DNA of 64,000 nt from Paulownia fortunei (GCA_019321725.1 CM033118.1:7838071-7902070), one strand, 5' to 3'. Positions 33,756-47,515 are shown, counted from the stretch's first letter. The notes: generated by a model from the letters alone, not told the origin. A program made the numbers and translations.

Positions 33756-36158
33756 AAGTCTGTATATCTATATCTATCAAGGCAATCATATTTGTATATC
33801 TATATCTATCTACATATATAAATCAATATAATGAAAAGCCTCCCCACAAAGATTTTGATTGATAGGATCATAGAAATATGTACTATGGGATAAACACAGA
33901 GTGACCAAATTCCCATTAAAGTGAGACTGAAAATCTCTAATGTGGTCTTTAACCGATCATCCTTCATATGAGGAAGAGTGTAATTCATTATCAAATAACA
34001 AGATTTCATTGTGGATTATGATCAACTTTTCTGTTCTTAAGTAGGAAATCTCAAATATAAAGCCTTAGCCCATGTACAGTGCTATTATATTATTTTAAAC
34101 TCGAAAGTGTTTTTCTTGAGCAATAGTGCGAGAAGACACTAATAATAGAAGTAAAAATATATATTAATTCCAGTCTATAATCCCTAATTCTTTTTCAGCG
34201 TATTATTAATTGAAGTTAGTCACCAAAAAACAATGTTGCAAAGAAAGAAACTATTTTAGGAAAAAAACAAAATTTGGAGTATTATTCAATCTTAAAATTT
34301 GAAGATTTGGGTTTTGTATTATCATGGAGCAAATGAGACGTCCTATGTTCTTAAGTTACAAATCTCAAATTTTAAATTCTTAATCCCATGTTTAGTGCTA
34401 ATATATTGATTGATGTGAAACGTTAACTCCATGCAGTATTAAATAATTTAAATTCCCATTTAATTGGTTTTAAGAATATCGGCCTTCTACTCGAATACAA
34501 ATAAACATGAAATCTCACTTTAATCTTATATTCTTCAAATTTTCTCACATTTCATTCTTTTGCACTCCTCTGTTAAAAAATTGACAGCAAATATCTAGAG
34601 TCAATTACGTAATCATTAGTTGTCTGACTTTGGAAATAAAAAATTTTGTTTTTTTCCCGATAACTTGGACCCTATTCCTTTTTGGTTCATTGATTAAAGA
34701 TTTCTGTTGGACTAGTATCTAACATGCCAATTACATTTGCTATTTGTTTTATTTTGGTAAAATAATTTTATATAATTTAATATTAATAAATAATGTATTT
34801 TCTTCATCTTTATGTGTTGTTTATTTACTTTTGATAAAGTATTGTCATCTTACATATATCTGGGACATAATTGCTTAGAAATGACAGATCACAAAATATA
34901 TTTTCAAAACTTTGATTTTAAATTAATTTTAACTTATGAGATTATTCAAATGGGGTATCAGCTAAATTTATACATATGATGTGAAATTGTAAGGAGAATT
35001 CTCGATACTAATACGTGATATTAGTGTATATATGTGTTTATTAGAGACTAAGTTCACTGAACAACTCCACTTACTATATTATTTTTAGAATAATTAATTA
35101 TATTGTCTAATTAATTAAAATAATTTAATTGTTCATTTAAATCACAAAAAGTGTGAATTTACTACTAGTTTATTGTTGAATTTAAATGATCACACAAAAT
35201 TAATCATTTGGGAGTAGATTAATTTATGAGTTAAATTAATCCTCATCAATTAGTTACTTGTTGAATTAAGGCAAGCCCACTTAGAGAATTAATGAATTGA
35301 ATGGAGCAAAATCGTTCAAAAACCTAAGTTATGGGACGAAAAATGAGATCCCAAAAATCACACAATTTAAAGGCAGGTGAGATTTGCAATTTAAACATCA
35401 CTTAATTAGTTTTTGTAAGTTGAATAAAGTTTAGGGTTAAATTAATTTATATTTAGATTGTATATGGAATAAAATGCTACATAAACTATCATAGGGGTAA
35501 AGTGTATTTGTTTTTTTACAAAGGCACGAGAATGATTTTGTCTATTCAATTGAATTTTTTAAGGTCAAATGGGTCAATTAAGATTTAATTTGTACAGAAA
35601 TATTTAATGTCAAACTATTAGTACAAAAGGCAAAATGAATTTAACCGACTTTATCGAACAATAAATATAATTGGATTCCTGGATGAAAGTATATGTCAAT
35701 TAAGTCATTAATAATATTGAAGAATATTGAATTTTAAAAAAAAAGATATCTTAAAAGATAGTGTGCATTATAAACTTTTTAAAATAAGTTGTATAGAAAG
35801 AATATGATCAAATCAAGAATACGGGACAAAAAATATAATCTATGTTATATATTACGTACTTCAACTAAAAGAATTACCATATAGAGTTGATTAAAACTCA
35901 TTTTATTATTTGAGTAAGATCTGATTCGCTATTTTGTAATTTTCTTAATCTTATCTAATATTTTGTATTTCTTTTCAGTGACTAAGGTATTGCAGCCTCT
36001 TTTACGATAAACTCTATCGATTTTATGCAATCGTTGTGGGGACTTTAATGTATACTTTTAATGGGAGGGTTTCATAAAAACTCATTATAAATTAAGAGAT
36101 TATTTAACAAAATAACATAAAAAAATGTGGATTTAACAAAATAGATCAAAGCGGTCAT
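33756..36158. other. AT-rich noncoding; includes a diverged fragment of the 2.1-kb element
   Basis: I see no gene. At about 34985-35330 the + strand resembles the 2.1-kb element (ACTACTAGTTTATTGTTGAA, then TTAAATGATCACACA; compare 50803-50840), so it is a third, much diverged piece. At 34038-34100 and 34350-34400 a ~60-base segment beginning TCTTAAGT is repeated. The remainder is featureless. Confidence 0.5.
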
Positions 36159-36425
36159 CAGAAGTGGTGCTACTTTCACAGGCAGTTCTTAATTTAAAAA
36201 ATATATAAAAATTAGTCAAAATAGGCACTTTCATAACTTTAAAAAATTAATATAAAAGTCATGGGAAGTGTTGTTTCACAATGGAGGCGCCACTACCTAT
36301 GGCGTCTTCATAATTTTGAAAAATAAATCATAAATTATAAAAAATGATTTAAAAATTATAACTACAATTGGAAGTGGTGTTTCTACAATAAAAGCGCCAC
36401 TTCTAATGGTGCCTCCATAATTTAG
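36159..36425 (+). repeat. Three tandem ~105-bp units with GGCGCCAC hairpin words
   Basis: Units begin at 36159 (AGAAGTGGTGCTACTTTCAC), 36262 (GGGAAGTGTTGTTTCACAAT) and 36369 (GGAAGTGGTGTTTCTACAAT). Units 2 and 3 contain GCGCCAC followed 12-14 bases later by GG(C/T)G(T/C)C(T/C)(T/C)C, able to pair as a hairpin. A further GGGAGTGACGCC lies at 36715. This lies downstream of the PMD pseudogene and may be the terminal region of the element that carried it. The stretch 36426-37054 has no other feature. Confidence 0.7.
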
Positions 36426-37054
36426 AAAGTAAAAAAAAAAGTAATTTATTTTTTCTAAAAAATCATCGATAACGACTTTTCCTAAATTTTTTTTATTTTT
36501 TATTCTCCACATTTAGGGATGCTTTCTTGGAAACGCAAAATTAAACAAAAAAAGTTCTAAAATTAATTCTTAAAAAAATAAAAAAAATAAAAAAAATCCT
36601 TGAAATAAGAAGAAAACAAAAATTTGATACTAAAAGCACTTTTTGGGGACATCAAAATTAAGAGAAATAAATATGAATAAATATTTTTGAAAGAACCTAT
36701 TGAAGAATCCATTGGGAGTGACGCCTTTAATTAAAAAAAATTAAAAATATTTATTTAAATGAAAGACCAACATTAGCTCTAAAAAATATTCCCATCTCAT
36801 ACTCATAATTTCCATCTCTCAACAACTATATCTGGTATTCAAAAATTCGATCTTCTCCTATTTTAAGTAAATATTTTATAAGACAATATTGAGTATATCA
36901 GCTTTTAAAATTAGCGAGTTTTTTTGTTGAATTATGTTATTCAACAAAATGATTATATTGTATAAAATATATTTTATTACAAAAAGTAGTTGAAATTTAA
37001 CAGAGTAAACATCAATATACAAAAAATAATAGAATAAACATATGTGTTGATGCT

Positions 37055-39275
37055 CTAGAAATATCCACCAGTACCACAAGCACGTCGTTGTTTTCGACTT
37101 TGACCTCTTTGTCCCTCTTCACTAGTACGAGTATTGGAGAAGTCATCGGTTGTGTTTGATCATCTCCATAATTATTGAAATTTAAATTAATATTTGGTGT
37201 TCAACTCTATACAATCACGATACGCTCTAGTAAAAGAAGAGAATACAATCGATGAGGCATCAAACTCATATGCACTTATGAAGCTGGTGTGAGGAAAAGA
37301 TTTGTATCTACTATTACATGTATGGTGTAAATTGAGATTGTTCATTAGATTATGGTGGATCAGGCATGTAATAGTGCCACATCAGTCGGTATGTACGTAG
37401 TTGAAGTACTACCAATGGATGTTGATATATCCCCATGGGATTAATCACCTATTGTATAGCTACTAGATTTGGCGCTACGTTGTCTCCTATGTGTGTTCAT
37501 TGTGTAAGCATATCCTCTAATGGCATTGATTCTTCCTCAGGCGGAACAACTTCTTGTTATAGTTGGCAATTCATGCTTCATCTTTCACGAGTCACTCATA
37601 AAACATTAGTGGTTGTGGCCTTATGTTGACGCTTCATTTCAATAGATAATGCGGTGATTGCTTCAACCACAGTTATGCTGTCAAAACGAATCCCCATTTG
37701 TTCCTCATAATCAACTTGAAATATGTGTAAAATAGCATAGAATTTTTTTGAGAGAGAATAGAATTTCAAAAATATACTTTAATCTCATATGCATACCACA
37801 CAATGCCATACAAATGCATCACATTTTGGTATCGTAAGTGTACGTACGCATGTTCAAGGCCTATGTATCGATGTGTGATTTGTTCATAACACTCCCTGTA
37901 TCCAGTAACTACAAGAGGAGGGCCACTATCATCAGTGTGTGCACACGCAACTCTTGTCTTGTGGCCCCTGTCTAGTCCATATATTGCAATGTCTAATCCT
38001 TGTTTTGTTCCCCTAAAATCGATATTGTGTAAAGTATAATTAGTTAATTGTGGATCAGGTGGAATTGTCTTTTCGCATGCCAAACTGAAAAAGAACCCAC
38101 TCAAAATGATGCATTTTGACTATGTCAAATAAGATCAATGGACATCTCGATGTCCATAGTCAATTTTAAGTTCTTAAGGCAACGAGTCAATATTTTTATC
38201 AATATATGGCTATCAATTAACTATAATTAAAACTAATGTGCTAACATAAACTATTGGTACATTTGGTACTGCAACAAGTAACAACATGAAACTACATAAT
38301 TATATATTCACTTGACTCCATGATATATCATAGAAATATCTCTAAAATGTGCATGGAGTTGCTCCTAATTTTTGTAAATCCCAAATGACTCGCCCACCTA
38401 AGCAATATGGGTTACGTCGACTATTATAATTGATACATATGTAATTTATTATCAAAAATATTAAGAATTATATATTTAAGTGCTATTAGAAAATATTACC
38501 TTGCTCCATATGGAGGAGCAGAAAACTTATTTTCTTCATCAACCATGAGTGGCCTCATTTCAACCTTTGGGACATGTAGTTGAGGCGTTAAACTTAGATT
38601 CATGACCATTCCACATCTGTATTTTTGTGATGAATAATATAATAACTTAGATCCACGACCATGCCAAATCTGTATTTTTGTGATGAATAATATAATTAAT
38701 ATGTATTAAGACATGAATGACACTTTCAATAATTCCAAACCACATATAATGTTTACCTATAGGAGTTGCAATGCACCACCAAAAACTTTTTTCCTCTTTT
38801 TGACAAAGTGCACGACTCACAACACAAGTTTGCCAACGCACTATACCCAGTTATAACTATGTGCTATATCAAGATCCTTTAGCTTTTGTAGATACAACAA
38901 CTTTACACTGTGTCCAGAGAAATTGGGACACATAATTCCCCCTAACATCATCAATGCACATGCCCCAATACATTTTGCTATATCCTTTGTCGTGCTATTA
39001 TCTGTGAGTAGGTGATTGTGCAAATATTCTTTCAAGGGTGCAAGGTACATGTACCCACCCTTAGTTAGGTCTCAGCTAGTGTAAATCCCAACTAACAATG
39101 GCAATACCCCTATCTTCTAACACACACTGAAATGCCATTTAAAGAAAGCCCCATAACACTGCAACATCCTGAAGTGTAACAATTGTCTCTCCGAAGTGGA
39201 GATAAAAGGTATGCGTCTCACGGTGCCCTCTCTCAACCTAAGTCATGATCAAGTAAAAGTTGAGCTTCATCATTC
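37055..39275 (-). pseudogene. Plant mobile domain (PMD) protein, decayed
   Basis: Minus-strand pieces in order: KLNFYLIMT and VERGHRETHTFYLHFGETIV then TLQDVAVL (39275-39135); KDIAKCIGACALMMLGGIMC, PNFSGHSVKLLYLQKL and IAHSYNW (39010-38840); then RGTKQGLDIAIYGLD and GLEHAYVHLRYQ (38010-37830); and finally RRACGTGGYF with TAG at 37057-37055. This is the layout of plant mobile domain proteins (ERW.PETHTFH.P.GE.TITL.DV, then GG.L.PD.SG..V...YL..L.D), found in host MAIN/MAIL proteins and in plant transposons. Frameshifts and stops break it. The nearby 36-kb hairpin repeats argue for a transposon copy. Its role would be unknown. Confidence 0.75.
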
Positions 39276-39549
39276 CTTACCTATACACACAATAGAAACA
39301 TGCATGATGAACATATAAATGATGCATATATCTAGCGAGTGCAACTCCCAGAAAGGACCATTTGTGCATGCCTCCCGGGTAGAGTGCTATCAAGATCACT
39401 CATAAAATTCCAACAATAACTCCACAATATTAATTCTACCAGATATGTTGTAACTCCTGATGGACCATGGTCATATCTCACAGATATAGAGTCTTGCAAT
39501 AAATTACCTTCCCATTACAACAATACTTGAATTTTGTTCCGATGTAATA

Positions 39550-39724
39550 TCTATTCGAAAAATAATTATAATTATTCATTCATTACAATAAAGAATAAAG
39601 TTATGAATTCTTATTATAATGCTTCAAAAGTGAAATTAAAATTAACTACGTATAATAAAAAAGAAGTTTAAAGAGTTAAGATTACAAGTTAATAATAATT
39701 AAAACATCATAAATAACTCTAACA
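39550..39724 (-). repeat. 3' LTR of the copia shell
   Basis: Reading minus, it starts TGTTAGAGTTATTTATG right after a purine-rich tract (CTTCAGTTGGGGT). It matches 52486-52713 with small gaps. Its far end near 39550 is approximate. Confidence 0.65.
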
Positions 39725-40970
39725 ACCCCAACTGAAGGTTGTGACGAGTGAGGTGACAGTCAATCTCGATATGCTTAGTCATCTTATGAATGATTGAGTT
39801 GTAAGCAATATGAATAGCACTCTTATTGTCACAATACATAGTAGTGGAGTGAGAAAGAGAAACTCCCATATCTGCAAGTAACTATCATAGCCAAACTATT
39901 GTAGTGGTATTAGAGGTCATAGCCCTATACTCAGCGTCTGTGGAAGATCGAGAAACAACACTTTGTTTCTTACCATTCCAAGAAACAAGAAAATCCATAT
40001 CAATATCAAAATATGTGTATGACTCTAAAGAAGAGGTGGACGAAAATAAAAGAATCTGAAAGAGTGTGCCCCAAAGATAGCACCAGCAACCTAATAAACT
40101 GTAGTAGGAGAAGCAAGAAATTGACTGACAATGTGAACATCATAGGCACTATCTGAATGTTTAATAGTAAGATAAGCCTAGCTACCAATAATAGTAAGAT
40201 AAAAGGTAGGATCGGTCAAAGGTGTGCCATCTGAAGAAGAATAATGAGCATTAAGTTTAAGAGGAGTTCAGCAATCCTAGTATCAGTAATGCCAGCTCGC
40301 TCAAAGATATAAACTATGTACTTGGAGTATGAGAGAAAATATTTTTTAAGAGAATAAGCTACCTCAATACTCCAAAAATGGCGTAGAGGACTCAATTTTT
40401 TTATTTCAAAATGAGAAGCTAATTCAGACTTCACATTGTAATCCCACAGACATCATCACTACTAATAATCATATTATCAACATATAAAGAAAGTAATGTA
40501 CGACTAACAGCGATGCGCTTAAGAAAGAAAGCAAAATCATGGTTACTAGGGTGAAAACCAAGTGAAGAAAGCACGATAAAGAACTCTCAAACTAGGCCTT
40601 TGGTGCCTGTTTTAGACCATATAAAGTTTTTTTAATTGTAAACTTTATTTGGTTATGATAAACACCAGAAAGGGGGGCCATGTAGACCTCTTCTTGAAGA
40701 TCACCATTCAAGAAGGTATTTTTAACATCCATCTAACATATATGCCATTGACGATTGGTGTAAATGCAGTAAGAGTGTGAACAGTAGTTAATTTTGCAAT
40801 AGGAGTAAAAGTCTCCTTATAATTCATACCATACTGCTAAGAAATTTTTTTAGCAATCAATCGTGCTTTATACCGCTCAATCTACCCATCAGATTTAGTT
40901 TTGATTTTATAAACAATTACACTTTTATATGGTGGTAGAAGTACCAAATCCCAAGTATCTAATAAGTTCA
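39725..40970 (-). pseudogene. Ty1/copia reverse transcriptase and RNase H
   Basis: Minus frames read DGIERYKARLIAKKIS-like traces (near 40890), [40 protein letters not shown], then KSELASHFEIKKLSPLRHFW, EVAYSLKKYFLSYSKYIV, and RNase H as YCDNKSAIHIAYNSIIH and MTKHIEIDCHLTRH. This is copia pol in order. Several stops and frame changes are present. The upstream part ends at 40970, where Athila LTR sequence begins. Confidence 0.78.
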
Positions 40971-41468
40971 AGAAAATACATTTTAGATAATAACTAATTA
41001 ATGATCTTTATAAAATTTATGAAGTTTAATATGATAAGTTTACATAATTATTTCATAAATGTTATTTTTGGTACTTTATTTATTCTTTTATATATTTTTA
41101 GACAATAATTAGAAAGGTTCAAAAAATAAAAAAAAAAAGCAAAATGTTTCCTTTTATGTGTTGTTTCTTGCATGCCTTGAACATGCTTCAATATTTTGGC
41201 CATAACTTTTACTATATATGTGCAAAATAATGTGATTTTTGATGTTATGAACAACTAAGACACAGAGCTACAGTTCTTCCGTTCCCAACTTTTTATTAAT
41301 ACATTGATTTAGAGGAGTAAAACACATGCCTATATTTAAATACATGTGACGATTCTAGAATTTTCTATGACATGCTTCAGTACTTTAAGCATAAGTTTTG
41401 CTACAAATATTTAAATGATGAGATTCTTGATGTTGTGGAAAGCTAAGAAACATGCATAAGACTTTCAA

Positions 41469-44400
41469 ATACCCTATAACAATAGTAATATACCATTTGT
41501 CATCCAGTTGCTCAGACTATTTACCAATCTGTATTTATCTGTACTCACTTCATCTGCTAAATCTCTAAAATGAAAAAAGACTTTTCGATTTGAAGAAATG
41601 TGGATACAAGCTACTGGGTGTGAGGAAGTCATGGGCGCACTCATCATCCGAAGAGCCAAATCAACGTGTTTAGGACAAAATTAAGAAGTGTAGATTGGGG
41701 TTGAATAATTGTAGTCACCAATCCTTTAGTTCGATCTGAAAACACCTTAGAGAATTAAAAAAAGAACTAGAGGGGCTATAGGGTGATGTTATTACACATC
41801 ATTCTAAAAGTTAGGAGGGTAGACTGCATGCTAAGCTTGAAGAGATTCTTGTTAGAGAAGAGTTAATGTGGTAGAAACGAGGGAAGGCTTAGTAGTTAAA
41901 AAAAGAAGATGAGAATTCAACATTCTTTCATGCTCAAGGATTAGTAGTTAAAAAAAAAAGATAAGAATTCAACATTCTTTCATGCTCAAGGATTAAGTCG
42001 ATCTAAGAAAAAATCAATTTAGAAAATTAAGAATGATCAAGGGAATGGTGAAAGAATTATGAGGACATAAAGAGAGTCACATTTAAATATTTCAAGAACA
42101 ATGTTTCTTCATCAGATCCTTCGCACTCAAACTTGGTGGCAGTTATGAATAGGGATGCTATCAACCTTATTTTGAGATAACCTTACAAAATCAAGGAGGT
42201 ACACTCTTCTCTTTTACAAATGTACCCACTTAAATATAGTATTCATCAAGTTACAATAGTTTGACTATTTATAACTTGTTTTATAGTATTGAAGTAAATC
42301 TAAAAATAATTTTTTTGTATTTAACATTATTTCTATAAAATTTTGATAATCTATTAATAATTAAAAAATTATTACTTATATTTTACTTAACAAAATATGA
42401 TTTGAAAATATATCATACATTTTTAATATTTATGATGAGCAATAAATTTATAAATGTAATGTATTAGCTAATAAAAAAAAACCCTATGATATAAAAATTT
42501 AATAGGAACTATGTTAATAAAAACTAGCCATTAAAATAAGTACAATAAAATATAAAATAAATAATAGTAAGTATTAATTAATTAAGTTGAAAAAATTATT
42601 AATATTTAAATACAAGTGTATTAAATTTAGAATATTTTAAAGTAAAGTTACTATAAGTAATAGGTAAGGGTAATTTGAATTTTTTTTCAAGAGGACATGG
42701 TGGTAAAGTGAGACAAAGAGAGTATAAGGGAGTAAAGTGAGACACAATGATAGTATAAGGGAGTAAAGTGAAACAATTGAAAGTATAAGAGAATAAAGTG
42801 ATACACAATAAAAATAGAGAGGGTAAGGTGAGATTAACCCTTTGAAAAAGTATATCATATCATTGGATACGACGTTTATGCATATGTGCTTAATTTTTGC
42901 TCAATAATCGCACTTTTATGCCTAAAATGAACTTCACACACATTGTTTTAATTCCAAAATGTGACCAATCGGAATCTGTTAACCAATTACGTCCTATTAG
43001 TCTATGCAATGTGATTATAGCATATCTTCTATAGCTATAGCCAATAAAATCAAACCTTTTGTCAACAATATTATTTCTGAATCCCAGTCTATGTTTATTT
43101 CTCGTAGACTAATTATTGACAATGTTCTTATCGTATATGAATTAAACCAATTTCTAATGCAAAAATTAAGGTAAAATAGGTCGCATTGCTCTAAAGTTTA
43201 ACATGAGTAAAGCCTGCGATAGAGTTGAGTGGAAGTTTTTGGAAAGAATACTTAGTAAGCTAGGGTTTCACAGAGAGTTCCATGATTTCATTAGGTTGAG
43301 CATTTCTTCTGTTTCCTATTCTTTGATCCTTAATGGTGAAGAGTTGGTTATTTTTTTCCACAGAGGGGAATCAGACAATGTGACACTCACTCTCCTTATA
43401 TTTATCTTTTTTGTGCAGAAGCATTTAGTTGTTTGGTATAGAACGAGGAAACCCAAGGGCAGGATTTCTAGGGTTGCTATTAATCGCCAAGCTCCATGAA
43501 TATCTCATTTACTCTTCGCCGTGAAACTTTGATCTATTGTCAAGTCTCAGTTGCAGCACTGGAATCTATCGAAGAGATCCACAGGAAGTATGCTCTTGCA
43601 TCTCGTCAAGAAATTAACTTGCTAAAGTCCACAACGGTCTTTAGTAAGAATGCTCCATTTAAAATGAGATCCTTATTTCCCTAGATGACTATGATCAAGA
43701 TTGCATGGATGGAAATCTAAATTGCTATCTCAAGCGGGAAGAGAGGTTCTTACTAAAGTGGTGCTCCAAGCTATCCTGTCGTATGCAATGAGTTGTTTCA
43801 TATTAACGGACTATTTCATTAGAGAGCTTGAATAAGGAATTGCCGACTTTTGGTGGAGTAATAGAGATGATAGGAAGGTTAACTGGGTGGCCTGGAATAA
43901 ACTTTGCTGTCAAAGAGAGGTAGGTGGTATAGGCTTTTTCCAACTTAAGGCTTTCAACATAGCTTTGTTGGCAAAATTGAATGGCGAATCTTGAATCAAC
44001 CATAGACCTTTTAAGTCGTATTTTTTAAAGCCAAATATTTCCCTAATTTTTATTTTTTGGAAGCTACTCTTGGTTCTTGACCCTTCTAATTTTGATGTGG
44101 TATACTGGCATCTCGTGATTTAATTTCTGCAAGGTTACGTTAGCATATTGGCTCAGGTGTAAATGTTTGGATTTGGACAGATAATTGGATTCCGAGGCCC
44201 CATCATTGCAATCCTATTACTCCTCCCAACACCCTGCCTCTGGATGCAACAGTTGATAGCTTAGTATTGATGCGGATTGAGGCTCCTAGAATGTGGATCT
44301 TATTCAAGCAGTCTTCATGCCCGAGGATGTTCTTTGCATTCTTGCTATCCACTTGGTAGTGGACAAAATTCAGACTTGAAGATTTGGTATTTTACTAAAA

Positions 44401-45467
44401 ATAGGATACTCTCTGTCGGAAGTGCTACCATCTAGCGAGAGACCTGGTACTTAAGGGCTCTGCCTCTTCACATGGGTCAGGATCCTCTTTGGCCCAAGAA
44501 TGGAACTTTAGTTGGAAGGCAGTGGTTCCTTAGAAACTTTGGGTTTTTGGTTGGAAGGCATGTCACAATGCAGTACCACTACAGCGAATCTGGCGAGAAG
44601 ACATATGAACATTAAGGTATGTTATCCTGTCTGTCGTCAACCAGATGAAGAACTAATTCACACATTGCTACATTGTACCTTTGCCCACCAAGTTTGGGTC
44701 ATCTCTAACTTACCATAGAGTGGAAGTATTGAAGAGTAGATGAGGGGGGTGAGTAAGAAACTCTCCAAGGAGGACATAGGGAAGTTTCTTATTGTTTGTT
44801 GGGCTTTATGGGGTAACTGAAATATGAGAATCTTGGGACAAACTTCACACCATCCTCATGAGGTGCTTGATTTCGCCCTTAATTATCATAAGCCATACTT
44901 AAGTGCTGTCAATATTTTGCCAAATTCATGTCATAAATAGCATGGCCACATACTGAGCAACCCCGGAAATTGACATGATCAAGGTTAATTTTAATGGATT
45001 GAACTTCATAGGAAAGGTGAAACAGGTATCAAAGTGGTAGCTCATGATCACAGAGATAACTATATTGCTTGGAGGTGCTGAAATCTTAAAGTTAACCCAT
45101 CACCAACACAAGAAGAAGCTCTTGCAGTACCAGAGAAGCACTTGAGATGGAATTATTTCATGGCTGAAAGAAGATCATTTAAGAAGGGGATTGTGTGGAC
45201 CTTGTGAAGAGAATTAGAAGTGAAATGCAAGACCTCTCAATGATTAGCCTTTGGTGAATGATATAAAGTTCCTCATACATGCCTTTGAAATTTGTTCTTG
45301 TCTAATTAGTTAGGAGGAGTGGAAATCACGTTACTCATCATTTAGCTCGGGAGAGCTGTTGTTGACTAGGATGGCACAACATATTGCCTTTTTTAACTCA
45401 GGAACATGTAACTTCAATTTCAGATGATCCTACCAATGCAATTTTCATTCCTTCTAAAAAAAAAAAT
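41469..45467 (+). mobile_element. L1-type LINE, dead, inserted in the Athila LTR
   Basis: From left to right the + strand has: the linker between endonuclease and RT (KLEEILVREELMW, then FFHAQG near 41930); RT motifs IKEVHSSLLQMYPLK (42195), LRPISLCNV (near 42980) and MSKACDRVEWKFLERILSKL (43203), then SSVSYSLILNGE; a zinc-binding zf-RVT region CYPVCRQPDEELIHTLLHC (near 44615); and an RNase H-like end (44970-45230). The catalytic FADD box reads FAVKL (near 43515), lost by a frameshift. An A-rich tail (45457-45470) ends it. ATAAGACTTTC at the left and ATAAACTTTC at the right are a likely target copy. The endonuclease is missing, so it is 5'-truncated. A ~55-base direct repeat lies at 41890-41998. 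Confidence 0.82.
42235..42855. repeat. AT-rich insert in the LINE with ~33-bp repeats
   Basis: LINE coding sequence stops at ~42232 (QMYPLK) and resumes at ~42900 (HIVLIPKCDQS). The insert between has no coding frame. Its right part (42705-42810) has about four degenerate units of GTATAAGGGAGTAAAGTGAG(A)CACAATGA. Ends and target copy are not clear. Confidence 0.55.
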
Positions 45468-46411
45468 AAACTTTCTGAAAAAGGTTTCATGATGTAAAAT
45501 TCATGGCAAGATTTGGATCCAGGAATGTGGATTTGGAAAAAAATTTGAGAATCTGGAGTTGATTTGGTGAGACAAATTAAAGGAACCCTTCCACTATAAA
45601 TAGGATGTCTTTGGTGCATTCACACACACCAAATCTGAGAGAGAAAAGAAGAATTGCTTGCTAATTCTTATTCACTTTTTCTCTATAGAACTTGTGAAAG
45701 GATGAGCAAGATAGGCTAAAATTTAGAGCAAGGCTTAGAGTGATCTTATTTATTTCTATTTTTGTTTCTTATATTGATTTTTCAAAGTTCTTCATTGATT
45801 ATGAATTTCTTCTTATTGAAACTTTTTTGAGATCCTTTTAAGTTTACTTAAAAAGTTGTTCTGGTTTTCAAATCTTGTCAGCCACGCTTTCTTTATGTGA
45901 GCGTATTATAAATATTTATTCAAATATATTTATAGTATATTTATAGGTTGATCGTCTACTATAATATTATCAAATTGATATATTGTCACTCTTAGATAAA
46001 CTATAACATAGATCTACTTTTAAATTACTGAAAAGAATTTTTGCAAGTAAATACTTTCCTTGTTTATGAGATCTTTATTGTTGAATTTTCCGATTGTTTG
46101 TTTGGGAAATGAAACCTTCAACTAAGAGAAAATAAGATTCTAATTTGGTTGTCGTCAAGAAAATAATTAAGTGATGTTAGAATGCCTTGGTACTTATCAA
46201 ATTGGTTGTCTGTTTTTTATTTATTTATTTAGTTTATATTTCAATTTTTCCATCACAAATTCCGTATTTATGTTTTTGTTTATTATTTTACCTAACCTTT
46301 CTTGTTGTTTTATCTTCTTAGTGGGATTGACACCCTAAGATTTACTACTTCAACTTGTAACTTTTGACCGTGATAAAAAATTTGGCATTGTTGCCGGAAA
46401 CCCAAATTGAA

Positions 46412-47515
46412 AAAAGGTATCGAAAATGTTGTAGCAGATCATTTATCATATTTAGAAATCAATAATTCTACTGATGACCCACCCATTCGAGATGACTTCC
46501 CTAATTCTGTTCGCTGTTAGCCCAGTGCCATGGTATGCACACAATAGTAGCGAAGTTCCATCCAATTGGAATGCACAAGACAAATGTAAGTTCTTGGTTG
46601 AGGTAAGAAATTTTTATTGTGATGATCCTTATTTGTTCAAGTATTGCCCGACCAAATCATGAGAAGACGCATTCCGGAAATTGAGGTGAATAGTGTTTTG
46701 AATTTATGTCATTCAAAGTATTGTGGAGGTTACTTCTCTATGAAAAAGACTGCCGCAGAGATAATATTTATTGGCCTAGTTTGTTCAAAGATACTAATGC
46801 TTTTTGTCATTCCTGTTAAAAATGTCAAAAGTTAAGATACTTTATCCCGACGTCATGTGATGCCACTTAACCCTATTCTTGATTTTGGAATATTTAATTG
46901 TTAGAATATTGATTTTATGGAATCATTTTTTTCGTCTTTTGATTATTTTTATATTCTACTTGTTATATATACGATAACAGTGTTTAGGTAAAATTTCTGA
47001 AAGAAAACGTGCAATAAAGCTTATTTGACTGTTTTAAATCCTTTCTTTCTACCATATCCTTAATAGCAAGTTAGCTATACTTACATTTAGTACATATTGC
47101 TATTCTTGGATCCAGAGAGTAGTACGTTAATTTCTTAGATATATTACTGCATCCACAAGGTTAGGCCCACTTTTTACGGGTTAGAAGAATCTTAACTTTG
47201 ATTTGAGTGCTACAAGTCTTCAAAGGAAATTACAGTTGTTAGAAATAGAAGAATTGAGGAACAATACAAATGACAGGCTAAACTATTTGCAACTTATGAC
47301 AAGCAGATCTTGAGGAAAGATTTTGAGCTAAATCAATGAGTTCATTTTTATGATTCCCCAATTGCATCTCCACTCTAGAAAACTAAGATCCAGATGGACC
47401 GGTCCATTTGTGGTAAAATATTTTTTTTCCCAATGGTGCTGTTGAGATTGAGGATCCAATCGATTAGAGAATATTTAGAGTTAATGGACAACGGTTAAAG
47501 AATTAACTTTGTGTA
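46412..47515 (+). pseudogene. Athila-type RNase H end and integrase
   Basis: The + strand reads KGIENVVADHLSYLEI, then NWNAQDKCKFLVEVRNFYCD, DPYLFKYCPDQIMRRRIPE and FCHSC.KCQK, the HHCC zinc domain of Athila integrase, followed by SRRHVMPLNPI and remnants of the core (IDFMESF). The tail (KLQLLEIEELRNNTND, KDFELN near 47240-47340) is the C-terminal part. The middle of the core is deleted and many stops occur. In an intact element it inserts the DNA copy. Confidence 0.78.

Larger units (their letters stand above)
40972..46379 (+). repeat. 5' LTR of the Athila-type element (in two parts)
   Basis: 40972-41468 aligns with 48800-49245, and 45468-45830 aligns with 49250-49560. Together with the tail to 46379 it gives a ~1.4-kb LTR after removing the LINE. 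The right end is set by the primer site at 46381. Confidence 0.7.
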
